Assembly: GCF_047638075.1 (NCBI RefSeq) | Contig: NZ_JBLJBV010000018.1 | Location: forward strand, 1 to 64,000 | DNA from: UBA6197 sp047638075 | GTDB taxonomy: Bacteria; Pseudomonadota; Alphaproteobacteria; Rhodobacterales; Rhodobacteraceae | DNA length: 64,000 nucleotides | Direction of reading: 5' to 3' | Shown: piece after piece, positions 24,864 to 33,073 of the stretch | Layout: each line of letters starts with the position of its first letter | Numbering within the stretch: the first letter of the stretch is position 1 | Notes under the pieces: model-generated | What the model was told of the DNA's origin: nothing | Seen by the model: only the letters and a program-made list of their open reading frames with translations | The model's database searches: none | Position numbers and translations under genes: made by a program

Positions 24864-25556
24864 ATGCAAATTCTGATCATGAACCCCAATTCGACAGTCT
24901 CGATGACAGACAAGATCGTCGCAAGCGCGCGACAGGTTGCAAGCAACGGGACGACGATAATAGCGGCCACCGGCCAGGATGCGCCTGCCAGCATCCAAGG
25001 CCACCACGATGAGGCGATGTCGGTGCCGGGCCTGTTGGCGCGACTGAAACAGGCCGAAAAGGAAGGTCTGGACGGGGTGGTTGTCGCCTGTTTTGACGAT
25101 CCTGGCATCGGCGCTTGCCGCGAAGTGTTCACGGGGCCTGTCCTGGGGATCTGCGAAGCTGCTGTCAAAGCTGCGAGCATGATCGCCACATCATTCTCGG
25201 TGGTGACGACGCTGCCGCGGTCTGTTCCGGTCATTGAACACCTGATCCACGGCTACGGCCTGTCGCACCAATGCCGTCGCGTCCGCTCGGCCGAGATCCC
25301 GGTACTGGCCCTTGAGGAGGAGGGGTCAGGCGCGAAAGAGAAGGTGCGCGATGAGATCCTGAAGGCAGTGCGCGAGGATCGCTGCGAGGCGGTCGTGCTG
25401 GGCTGTGCGGGCATGGCCGATCTGACCGAATGGCTGACCAAAGAGACCGGCGTGCCGGTCATCGACGGTGTGACCGTAGCAACACGAATGATCGAGGCGC
25501 TGATCGGCTGCGGGCTCAAGACCAGCAAGATAGGGGCCTACGCCACCCCGATCTGA
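24864..25556 (+). CDS. hydantoin/allantoin racemase-like protein (Asp/Glu racemase superfamily)
   Basis: 230 aa, standard for hydantoin racemases. The N-terminus reads MQILIMNPNSTVSMTDKI, with VVACFDDPG holding the first catalytic Cys (about residue 76) and VVLGCAGMADL holding the second (about 180). Two-Cys racemases interconvert D and L forms of 5-substituted hydantoins or allantoin. ATG 24864 follows GGGAGG. The next gene, 28 bases on, is an NCS1 permease, so the pair forms an uptake-plus-racemisation unit. No cyclic amidase or carbamoylase accompanies it, apart from HyuAB 5 kb upstream. Confidence 0.83.
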   Translation: MQILIMNPNSTVSMTDKIVASARQVASNGTTIIAATGQDAPASIQGHHDEAMSVPGLLARLKQAEKEGLDGVVVACFDDPGIGACREVFTGPVLGICEAAVKAASMIATSFSVVTTLPRSVPVIEHLIHGYGLSHQCRRVRSAEIPVLALEEEGSGAKEKVRDEILKAVREDRCEAVVLGCAGMADLTEWLTKETGVPVIDGVTVATRMIEALIGCGLKTSKIGAYATPI

Positions 25557-25584
25557 GCATAATTTTGAAGGAGGAGGACAAAAT

Positions 25585-26940
25585 ATGACGGTGACAACGC
25601 AAATGGAGGCGCCTCGTGTAGAGGCGATCGACCACAAGGCAATTGGCGAGGAAAGCCTGGCACCCCAGAATACACGGATCATGGGCCCGGTATCCTATCT
25701 TTTTGCCTGGCTGGGCGGGTGCGTGTCGATTGGAACGTTTACGGTCGGTTCGGGCCTTGTGGGCACGCTGAACCTGCTTCAGACCTTTCTGGCCATCGCA
25801 ATCGGCTGCACCGTGATCGGGGTTGCGCTGATGATCAACGGGCAGGCCGGGCACAAATACGGAATCCCGTTCATGGTTCAGGCGCGGTCGGCCTTTGGGT
25901 TTACCGGAACCCGCATTCCGGCGTTGGTCCGTTCGGTTCCGGCGATTGTCTGGTTCGGATTTCAAAGCTGGATTGGCGCGGGCGCCCTGAACCTCGTGTC
26001 AGATACGCTGTTCGATTATTCCAACATCTGGCTCTTCTTCATCGGCTTTCAGTTCCTGCAAATCGGCCTGTCGGTGTTGGGTTTCCATGGTATCAAATGG
26101 CTGGAAAACATCGGGTCGGTCTTCATCATCTGTTCGCTGGTTTATATGTTCTTCAGCGTCATCAACAAATACGGCGATGAGATCATGGCCAACCTGGTCA
26201 ATGTGGAGGGGACCTGGGGCGCGCCGTTCTGGGGGGCAACCATGCTGTTCCTCGGCATCTACAGCACCATGATGCTGAACGTATCGGACTATTCGCGCGA
26301 ATTGCGCCATAATGTCGGGCCGATCAAGCAAGCGATGATCTATGCCAACTCCATCCTGCCGGCCACCCTGTTCATGGGGCTGATCGGATTGATGGTATCG
26401 GGGGCCACTGGCGAGGTTGATCCGATCAAGGTGTTTTCAAGCGCCGTCGACAACAAGCCGCTTTTGGTAACCACGCTGCTGTTCATCGCGTTTGCGCAGG
26501 TGACGACCAACATTCTCAACAATGTGGTTCCCCCTGCCTATGCGCTGATGGATGTGTTCAACCTCAAGTTCAAAACGTCTGCCGTGCTGGTTGGGCTTCT
26601 CGCCTTTGCGACATTCCCATGGGAACTGGTGAAGGACGAATCCGCCGCCGGTCTTGGGATCTTCATCCAGACATATTCGGCATTCCTGGGGCCGATATTT
26701 GCAATCCTTGTCGTCGACTACTTCATCTTGCGCAAGCAGACGCTGGATCTGGACAAGCTTTACGATCCAGAGGGCCCTTACAAGGGTGTCAACTGGGCGG
26801 CCGTCATTGCCATGGTGTTGGGGGTTATTGTCGCGCTGACCTTTTCGGACATCTCCTGGTATGCCAGCTTGATCCCGGCGGGGCTGGCCTATTGGTTGCT
26901 GATGCGCTTCCTGCCGGCCGCAAAGCGATTTGCAGACTAA
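25585..26940 (+). CDS. NCS1-family permease (hydantoin/allantoin/nucleobase transporter)
   Basis: 451 aa, about 12 membrane helices. NCS1 signatures include NTRIMGPVSYLFAWLGGCVSIGTF in helix 1, VWFGFQSWIGAGA with the Trp and Gln used for substrate stacking and binding in Mhp1, LNVSDYSRE for the sodium-site helix 8 region, and ILNNVVPPAYAL. The neighbouring racemase points to a hydantoin or allantoin cargo, and GAGGAGG precedes the start. Cytosine or uracil uptake is the main alternative. No further gene follows before the stem-loop at 26959-26982. Confidence 0.86.
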   Translation: MTVTTQMEAPRVEAIDHKAIGEESLAPQNTRIMGPVSYLFAWLGGCVSIGTFTVGSGLVGTLNLLQTFLAIAIGCTVIGVALMINGQAGHKYGIPFMVQARSAFGFTGTRIPALVRSVPAIVWFGFQSWIGAGALNLVSDTLFDYSNIWLFFIGFQFLQIGLSVLGFHGIKWLENIGSVFIICSLVYMFFSVINKYGDEIMANLVNVEGTWGAPFWGATMLFLGIYSTMMLNVSDYSRELRHNVGPIKQAMIYANSILPATLFMGLIGLMVSGATGEVDPIKVFSSAVDNKPLLVTTLLFIAFAQVTTNILNNVVPPAYALMDVFNLKFKTSAVLVGLLAFATFPWELVKDESAAGLGIFIQTYSAFLGPIFAILVVDYFILRKQTLDLDKLYDPEGPYKGVNWAAVIAMVLGVIVALTFSDISWYASLIPAGLAYWLLMRFLPAAKRFAD

Positions 26941-26958
26941 GCACCAAAGCAACGGCAA

Positions 26959-26982
26959 GCGCGCGGCAATGGTTCCGCGCGC
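26959..26982. terminator. strong stem-loop between convergent NCS1 and oxyR-like genes
   Basis: GCGCGCGG and CCGCGCGC form a perfect 8-base stem around an 8-base loop, 18 bases after the permease stop and 50 bases before the end of the convergent LysR gene. It is probably a bidirectional transcription end, although no T-run follows on either strand. Confidence 0.6.
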
Positions 26983-27031
26983 CTGCGCCAAAACTCTGCG
27001 TGACCCGCGTTGGGCTAAAGGGGCGGGATAG

Positions 27032-27937
27032 TCACGTTTTTCCCTGTCTCGGGGTTGGACAAGCCCCAGCACCACGCGCAACCCGGCACAGGATCTTTCC
27101 GATCGTGCGAAAGGTTTCGGACCGTGCCGTGGTTCTGCGCCAGACCAGCGCCACCCGGCGCGGATGGGCATCCGGCAGCGGGGTCAGGCGAACGCCTTGC
27201 CCCTCTGCCACCCCGGTCCGAACCGCCAGATTGGGCAGAAGGGTCATACCCAGCCCCTCTCCGACCATCGCAATCAAGGTGGGCAGGCTCGTTGCCTCAA
27301 AATGCGCGTTCCGCCGGAACGCTGAGGTGTCTACCGCCGCCAGCGCGTGGCGTTGAAGACAGTGACCGCTTTCAAGAAGCAACAGATCAAGATCCCGCTT
27401 TGCCGCGTCAAGCGGCATGCCCTCTGGCGTGGCAAGGTGATAGCCGTCCGAAAATAGCGGTGTTGTCGCCAACGCCCCCGTCTCAAACGGCAGGGCGATA
27501 AGCGCAAGGTCCAGCCGGCCGCTTTCCACCCCCTCCAGCAGGCTTTCGGTCATCTCTTCGCGGATAAAGACGCGCAGCTGTGGAAAGGTTTCCCGGATCT
27601 CTGGGATCGCGCGGGGCAACAGATAGGGCCCGATGGTCGGGATCGCCCCCAGTCGCAGATCACCCTGTTCGGGGTTCAGATGGGCTGCGGCCAGCGTCTC
27701 GATGCGGTGCACCCCCTCCAAAAGTTTGCGCGCCTCTTTGACGACCCCCTCTCCGACCTCGGTCAGCAAAAGCGATCGGCTGGTCCGCTCAACCAGCTTT
27801 ACGCCAAGCCGTGCCTCCAGTTCGCGCAGGCCCGCGCTTAGCGAGGGTTGGGTGACGTGGCACCGGGCCGCGGCCCGGGTAAAGTTCATCTCCTCTGCGA
27901 TCGCGACGAGAAAGGCCATTTGTCGAAGCGTAAGCAT
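27032..27937 (-). CDS. oxyR: OxyR-like LysR regulator lacking the second redox cysteine
   Basis: 301 aa. The N-terminal helix-turn-helix (MNFTRAAARCHVTQPSLSAGL) and regulatory domain align easily with OxyR, including GDLRLGAIPTIGPYLLP and HFEATSLPTLIAMV. The peroxidatic Cys is present in GHCLQRH (residue 193, counterpart of E. coli Cys199). The residue nine places on, where E. coli has Cys208, is Val202, and the whole loop AAVDTSAFRRN has no Cys, although its length is unchanged. Divergent from katG with an OxyR-type box between, so it probably controls katG, but by a mechanism other than the Cys199-Cys208 disulfide. Confidence 0.88.
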   Translation of the reverse strand: MLTLRQMAFLVAIAEEMNFTRAAARCHVTQPSLSAGLRELEARLGVKLVERTSRSLLLTEVGEGVVKEARKLLEGVHRIETLAAAHLNPEQGDLRLGAIPTIGPYLLPRAIPEIRETFPQLRVFIREEMTESLLEGVESGRLDLALIALPFETGALATTPLFSDGYHLATPEGMPLDAAKRDLDLLLLESGHCLQRHALAAVDTSAFRRNAHFEATSLPTLIAMVGEGLGMTLLPNLAVRTGVAEGQGVRLTPLPDAHPRRVALVWRRTTARSETFRTIGKILCRVARGAGACPTPRQGKT

Positions 27938-27967
27938 GAGGGATCCTGTAAGCGTGCCAGCGTATTC

Positions 27968-28004
27968 ATTGATTTAGCCTATCGTAGCTATAGAACCAAT
28001 TGAA
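27968..28004. promoter_or_regulatory. OxyR-type binding site between oxyR and katG
   Basis: The OxyR pattern is ATAG-N7-CTAT-N7-ATAG-N7-CTAT. Here ATTG (27968-27971), CTAT (27979-27982) and ATAG (27990-27993) sit at exactly the required 7-base spacings; the fourth block (28001-28004, TGAA) is degenerate. The site lies about 30 bases upstream of oxyR and 87 upstream of katG, suited to control both. Confidence 0.65.
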
Positions 28005-28090
28005 TTTATCATGGATTCACCGCGCTGTAGTCTGTCGCAAACCCCCGGCCTGCGGGGACCGCACGCAACGACCTTGAAAGGACCAGCACG

Positions 28091-30268
28091 ATGGACGGAA
28101 CCCCTCACAACGGCGGCAAATGCCCGGTCATGCACGGCGCCCATAGCGCCATCGGCCGCACCAATATGGAATGGTGGCCGAATGCGTTGAACCTCGACAT
28201 CCTGCACCAGCAGGACACAAAGACGAATCCGTTAAAAGGGTTCAACTACCGCGACGCCCTGAAAGGTCTGGACGCGGGCGCGCTAAAGGCGGATCTGCAC
28301 GCGCTGATGACGGACAGTCAGGACTGGTGGCCGGCAGACTGGGGGCATTACGGTGGTTTGATGATCCGGATGGCCTGGCACGCGGCCGGCTCTTACCGGA
28401 TCGCGGATGGGCGCGGCGGCGGCGGGACCGGCAACCAGCGCTTTGCGCCGCTGAACTCCTGGCCCGATAACGTCAACCTTGACAAGGCTCGCCGCCTTCT
28501 GTGGCCGGTGAAACAGAAATACGGAAACCAGGTCAGCTGGGCGGACCTGATCATCCTGGCCGGGACCGTCGCCTACGAGTCGATGGGGCTGAAAACCTAT
28601 GGCTTTGCCTTTGGCCGCGAGGATATCTGGCACCCGGAAAAGGACACCTATTGGGGCGCCGAGAAAGAGTGGCTTGCACCCTCGGACGCCCGCTATGGCG
28701 ATCTGGAAAACCCGGCGACCATGGAAAACCCGCTGGCCGCCGTGCAGATGGGTCTGATCTATGTGAACCCCGAAGGCGTGAACGGCCAGCCTGACCCACT
28801 AAAGACCGCCGCGCAAATCCGCGAAACCTTTGCCCGGATGGCGATGAACGACGAAGAGACGGTCGCCCTTACCGCCGGCGGCCATACCGTCGGCAAATGC
28901 CACGGCAACGGCGATGCGGCCCTTTTGGGCGCTGCCCCAGAGGCCGCAGACCTGACCGAACAGGGGCTGGGCTGGAACAACCACACCAGCCGCGGGGTCG
29001 GCCGCAACACTGTCAGCAGCGGGCTTGAAGGGGCCTGGACCACGCATCCGACCAAATGGGACAACGGATATTTCTACCTGCTCTTCACCTATGATTGGGA
29101 ACTGAAAAAATCCCCTGCCGGGGCCTGGCAATGGGAACCGATCAACATCAAGGAAGAGGATAAGCCCGTTGACGTTGAAGACCCGTCAATTCGCCACAAC
29201 CCGATCATGACCGACGCCGACATGGCGATGATCAAGGATCCGGCCTACCGCGAAATCTCGGCGCGGTTCTACAAGGATCCAGAACATTTCTCGGATGTTT
29301 TCGCCCGCACCTGGTTCAAGCTGACCCATCGCGACATGGGCCCGAAATCGCGCTATGTCGGCCCCGACGCACCGTCCGAAGACCTGATCTGGCAGGATCC
29401 GGTGCCGCAGGGCCCGACCGGCTGGGACGTGGACGCGGTAAAGGCGCAGATCGCAGCGTGCGGCCTAAGCACCGCCGACCTGGTCGCCACCGCCTGGGAC
29501 AGCGCGCGCACCTTTCGCGGCTCGGATCTGCGCGGCGGTGCGAACGGGGCCCGCATCCGCCTTGCCCCCCAGAAAGATTGGGAAGGCAACGAGCCCGCGC
29601 GGCTGGCCCGTGTCCTTTCCGTGCTGGAACCCATCGCGGCGCGGGCCGGCGCCAGTATCGCGGACGTGATCGTTCTGGGTGGCAACGTCGGTGTCGAACA
29701 GGCCGCTGTTGCGGCGGGTGTGCCGGTGACGGTTCCCTTCATGCCGGGCCGCGGGGACGCCACGGACGAGATGACCGACGCCCCCTCTTTCGACGTGCTG
29801 GAGCCGATCCATGACGGGTTCCGGAACTGGGTGAAACAGGACTATATTGTCACCCCCGAAGAGCTGTTGCTGGACCGCGCCCAGCTTATGGGGCTTTCGG
29901 CGCCCGAAATGACCGCCCTGATCGGCGGGATGCGGGTGATCGGGGCCAATCACGGCGCCACCCCGCACGGCGTATTCACCGACCGGCCCGGCGCGCTCAG
30001 CACCGACTTTTTCATGAACCTCACGGATATGGGCCATAGCTGGGCACCTATCGAGAACGGGCTTTATGTGCTTCGCGACCGGGCGAGCGGGCAGGTGCGC
30101 TGGACCGCAACCAGGGTCGACCTGGTCTTTGGCTCAAACTCGGTCCTGCGCGCCTATGCCGAGGTCTACGCGCAGCGTGACGGGGCTAAGCGGTTCGTCC
30201 ACGATTTCGTCGCGGCCTGGACCAAGGTGATGAACGCGGACCGGTTCGACCTGCACCAGGCTGAATGA
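28091..30268 (+). CDS. katG: catalase-peroxidase KatG
   Basis: 725 aa, full length. The distal heme side has RMAWHAAGSYRIADGRGG (catalytic Arg, Trp, His). The Tyr in GLIYVNPEG is the partner of the Met-Tyr-Trp adduct. The proximal His lies in TAGGHTVGKCHG. The C-terminal duplicated domain from about residue 420 begins DLIWQDPVP. It removes hydrogen peroxide by catalase and peroxidase reactions in the cytoplasm. Transcribed away from the OxyR-like gene across 153 bases holding the OxyR box. A 7-base GC hairpin follows its stop. Confidence 0.96.
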   Translation: MDGTPHNGGKCPVMHGAHSAIGRTNMEWWPNALNLDILHQQDTKTNPLKGFNYRDALKGLDAGALKADLHALMTDSQDWWPADWGHYGGLMIRMAWHAAGSYRIADGRGGGGTGNQRFAPLNSWPDNVNLDKARRLLWPVKQKYGNQVSWADLIILAGTVAYESMGLKTYGFAFGREDIWHPEKDTYWGAEKEWLAPSDARYGDLENPATMENPLAAVQMGLIYVNPEGVNGQPDPLKTAAQIRETFARMAMNDEETVALTAGGHTVGKCHGNGDAALLGAAPEAADLTEQGLGWNNHTSRGVGRNTVSSGLEGAWTTHPTKWDNGYFYLLFTYDWELKKSPAGAWQWEPINIKEEDKPVDVEDPSIRHNPIMTDADMAMIKDPAYREISARFYKDPEHFSDVFARTWFKLTHRDMGPKSRYVGPDAPSEDLIWQDPVPQGPTGWDVDAVKAQIAACGLSTADLVATAWDSARTFRGSDLRGGANGARIRLAPQKDWEGNEPARLARVLSVLEPIAARAGASIADVIVLGGNVGVEQAAVAAGVPVTVPFMPGRGDATDEMTDAPSFDVLEPIHDGFRNWVKQDYIVTPEELLLDRAQLMGLSAPEMTALIGGMRVIGANHGATPHGVFTDRPGALSTDFFMNLTDMGHSWAPIENGLYVLRDRASGQVRWTATRVDLVFGSNSVLRAYAEVYAQRDGAKRFVHDFVAAWTKVMNADRFDLHQAE

Positions 30269-30273
30269 TCGTT

Positions 30274-30296
30274 CCGGGCGGCTTTTGGTCGCCCGG
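30274..30296 (+). terminator. hairpin after katG
   Basis: CCGGGCG (30274-30280) pairs perfectly with CGCCCGG (30290-30296) around a 9-base loop, 5 bases after the katG stop. No T-run follows. It probably ends katG transcription. Confidence 0.5.
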
Positions 30297-30393
30297 CTGC
30301 GTTCACCCGCGCGCGGGCCGGTGTTGGTGCGTTCACGAAAGGGAGAGTGTTTCCCGTTTTGCGGAGAGGATAATTGACTTAATTGCTCGGATA

Positions 30394-30416
30394 AAGATAG
30401 GTGACTCATATATCTT
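30394..30416. promoter_or_regulatory. AT-rich promoter region with AAGATA/TATCTT inverted repeat before iron-transport genes
   Basis: AAGATA (30394-30399) and TATCTT (30411-30416) are inverted around 11 bases, ending 22 bases before the substrate-binding protein start. The stretch 30369-30430 is unusually AT-rich for this window and includes TTGACT at 30374-30379, a possible -35. An iron-responsive regulator is plausible, but the match to known Fur, Irr or RirA boxes is not convincing to me. Confidence 0.4.
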
Positions 30417-30438
30417 AGTAAAAACATCGGAGCGTCTC

Positions 30439-31443
30439 ATGCTGACACGAAGATCATGCCTCACCAGCGGTTTGGCCCTTGGGGCCCTGGCTGTGGCTGG
30501 CCCTGTCTTTGCGCAGGACGCTGTCCAACTGGTCGTTTACAATGCCCAGCACGAAAACCTGACCAAGGCCTGGGTGGAGGGGTTCACCGCACAGACCGGC
30601 ATCCAGGTGGTCCTGCGCGACGGCGGGGATACGGAATTTGCCAACCAGATCGTCGCAGAAGGGGCCGCTTCGCCTGCGGATGTGTTCCTGACCGAAAATT
30701 CGCCCGCCATGGCGCTGGTCGACAATGCCGGGCTTTTTGCCGCCGTCGCACCTGACACGCTTGACATGGTGGCACCGCAATACCGCCCCACTGACGGCCA
30801 CTGGATCGGGGTTGCCGCGCGCTCGACCGTGTTTGCCTATGACACCCGCAAGCTGAGCGATGCGGACGCGCCGCGCTCGATCATGGATCTGGCCGATCCG
30901 GCCTGGAAGGGGCGGTGGGCCGCGTCCCCCACGGGGGCCGATTTTCAGGCGATCGTCGCGGCGATCCTCGACCTTGAGGGCGAAGACGCCACCCGCGCCT
31001 GGCTAAAGGGGATGAAAGCCAACTTTACCGCCTATCGCGGCAACAGCAGCGTGATGAAGGCGATCAACGCGGGCGAGGTCGAGGGCGGCATCATCTATCA
31101 CTATTACTACTACCGCGATCAGGCCAAGACCGGCGAAAACAGTAAAAACGTGGCGCTGCACTATTTCGGCAAGGGCGATCCCGGCGCGTTCGTCAGTGTG
31201 TCAGGCGGCGGGGTTCTGGCCTCCAGCAAGCAACCAGAGGCGGCGCAACAGCTGTTGAAATGGATCGTGGGGCAGGGCGGGCAGGATATTCTGCGCACGG
31301 GCGAGTCGCTGGAATATGCGCTTGTCGGGGCATCGAACCCGGCGCTGGTTCCGCTGGACACGCTGGACCCGCCACAGATCAACCCTTCCGATCTGAACGC
31401 CGCAAAGGTAAGCGCATTGATGACCGAGGCCGGCTTGCTTTGA
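30439..31443 (+). CDS. fbpA: ferric iron ABC transporter substrate-binding protein (FbpA-type)
   Basis: 334 aa. The signal peptide begins MLTRRSCLTSG, a possible twin-arginine signal, with cleavage near VFA-QDAV. The mature protein shows the transferrin-like FbpA fold, with VVYNAQHENLTKAW at the N-terminus, GNSSVMKAINAGE, and a Tyr cluster HYYYYRDQAK that supplies the iron-ligand tyrosines. ATG 30439 follows a GGAG site. The permease and ATPase genes lie 55 bases downstream and then overlap. It imports Fe(III) to the cytoplasm; its place next to katG links iron uptake to peroxide defence only by position. Confidence 0.88.
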   Translation: MLTRRSCLTSGLALGALAVAGPVFAQDAVQLVVYNAQHENLTKAWVEGFTAQTGIQVVLRDGGDTEFANQIVAEGAASPADVFLTENSPAMALVDNAGLFAAVAPDTLDMVAPQYRPTDGHWIGVAARSTVFAYDTRKLSDADAPRSIMDLADPAWKGRWAASPTGADFQAIVAAILDLEGEDATRAWLKGMKANFTAYRGNSSVMKAINAGEVEGGIIYHYYYYRDQAKTGENSKNVALHYFGKGDPGAFVSVSGGGVLASSKQPEAAQQLLKWIVGQGGQDILRTGESLEYALVGASNPALVPLDTLDPPQINPSDLNAAKVSALMTEAGLL

Positions 31444-31498
31444 ATACGCGCGCACCGGTGCGCCACAAGATCGTCATCAGCAAATGAGCAAGTAAGCC

Positions 31499-33073
31499 AT
31501 GGGCATCATCGAACACCGCGCCTACAGCCCGGCGCCGCTGCCCCGCCTGCGGCGGCTGCGCGCGCCGTCGCTGATCAGCGTGGCGGCGGTTCTGGTGATG
31601 GTGTTCGCGCTGGTGCCGCTTGGCTTTGTCATCTGGGCGGTGGCGCAAAGCGGCTGGCCCACAGTGGCGGCGCTGGTGTTTCGCCCGCGTGTGGGTGATT
31701 TGCTGATCGGCACCGTTTTGCTGATCACGCTGACGGTGCCGATTTCGGTGGTGCTGTCACTGGCGCTAGCCTGGCTGACCGAACGCAGCGACCTGCCCGG
31801 CGCGCGGGTCTGGGCGTGGTTGGCCATCGCGCCGCTGGCGGTGCCGGCGTTCGTGCACAGCTATGCGTGGATCACCGTGCTGCCCGGCCTGCACGGGCTG
31901 CCTGCGGGTGTGCTGATTTCAACCCTGGCCTATTTTCCCTTCGTCTATCTGCCCGTCGCCGCTGCGCTGCGCTTTCTGGATCCGGGGCTGGAAGAGGCCG
32001 CGGCCGCCCTTGGCCATACGCCCTGGCGGGTGTTTTTGCATGTCGTCGTCCCGCAACTGCGGCTGGCAATTCTGGCCGGGTCGCTGCTGTTGGCGCTGCA
32101 TCTTTTGACGGAATACGGGCTGTTTGCCTTTATCCGCTTTGATACGTTCACCACGGCCATCGTCGATCAGTTCCAGTCGCGCTTTGACAGTGCGGCGGCC
32201 AACATGCTGGCCGGGGTGCTGGTGATCTGCTGCCTTGCCGTTCTGGCCGCCGAGATCATGTTGCGCGGGCGTGCGCGCTATGCGCGTGTCGGATCGGGCG
32301 CGGCACGCAAACCGCGCCGGATGCGGCTGGGCCGTGCAGTTTGGCCGTGCCTTGCGCTGCCGTTTGGTGTTGCGGCTCTTAGCCTCGGGGTGCCGCTTTT
32401 GACCATCGCGCGCTGGCTGGTCGCGGGCGGTGCGCAGGTCTGGGACATGGGGGCGATCGGCCTTGCCTTTTGGCAGACGCTGGTGCTGGCGGTGGGCGGT
32501 GCGCTGCTGGCCGTGGTGATGGCAACACCGGCCGCGTGGCTTGCCAACCGGCGCAGCGGACCGCTGCCGCGCCTGCTGGAGGCGGGCAACTATATCGTTG
32601 GCGCGCTACCCGGTGTTGTCGTGGCGCTGGCGCTGGTGACAATCACCGTGCGCGTGGCACTGCCGCTATATCAAAGTGTTGCGACCATCCTTGCCGCCTA
32701 TGCGCTGATGTTTCTGCCGCGCGCCATGATCAACCTGCGCGCCAGCCTTGCGCGTGCGCCGGTAGAACTGGAACAGGCGGCAGGTGTGCTGGGGCGCAAC
32801 CCGTTCCAGGCGCTTTTGCAGATCACCATGCGGCTATCCGCGCCGGGTGCGGCGGTGGGCGCGGCGCTGGTGGGTATCGGCATCATGACCGAACTGACGG
32901 CGACACAGATGCTGGCCCCCAATGGCACGCGCACGCTGGCACTGGCGTTCTGGGCCAAAAGCGGCGAGCTGGACTATGCCGCCGCAGCACCCTATGCGCT
33001 GATCATGGTCGCCCTGTCCCTGCCTCTCACCTGGGTCTTGTTCGTGCAGTCACGGCGCATGGCCGGCAGATGA
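31499..33073 (+). CDS. fbpB: ferric iron ABC transporter permease (FbpB-type)
   Basis: 524 aa, about 12 membrane helices in two homologous halves, each with a permease EAA loop (LEEAAAALGHTPWRVFLHVVVPQL, then LEQAAGVLGRNPFQALLQITM). Duplicated permeases of this size are typical of FbpB/SfuB/HitB. Its stop overlaps the ATPase gene start as ATGA. It forms the inner-membrane channel for iron delivered by the binding protein. Confidence 0.88.
   Translation: MGIIEHRAYSPAPLPRLRRLRAPSLISVAAVLVMVFALVPLGFVIWAVAQSGWPTVAALVFRPRVGDLLIGTVLLITLTVPISVVLSLALAWLTERSDLPGARVWAWLAIAPLAVPAFVHSYAWITVLPGLHGLPAGVLISTLAYFPFVYLPVAAALRFLDPGLEEAAAALGHTPWRVFLHVVVPQLRLAILAGSLLLALHLLTEYGLFAFIRFDTFTTAIVDQFQSRFDSAAANMLAGVLVICCLAVLAAEIMLRGRARYARVGSGAARKPRRMRLGRAVWPCLALPFGVAALSLGVPLLTIARWLVAGGAQVWDMGAIGLAFWQTLVLAVGGALLAVVMATPAAWLANRRSGPLPRLLEAGNYIVGALPGVVVALALVTITVRVALPLYQSVATILAAYALMFLPRAMINLRASLARAPVELEQAAGVLGRNPFQALLQITMRLSAPGAAVGAALVGIGIMTELTATQMLAPNGTRTLALAFWAKSGELDYAAAAPYALIMVALSLPLTWVLFVQSRRMAGR

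Noticed and set aside
32470..33069. Possible 200-residue N-terminal extension of the FbpC-type ATPase
   Set aside because: It is the permease gene read in another frame; the ATPase fold begins at ATG 33070 with an ATGA overlap.
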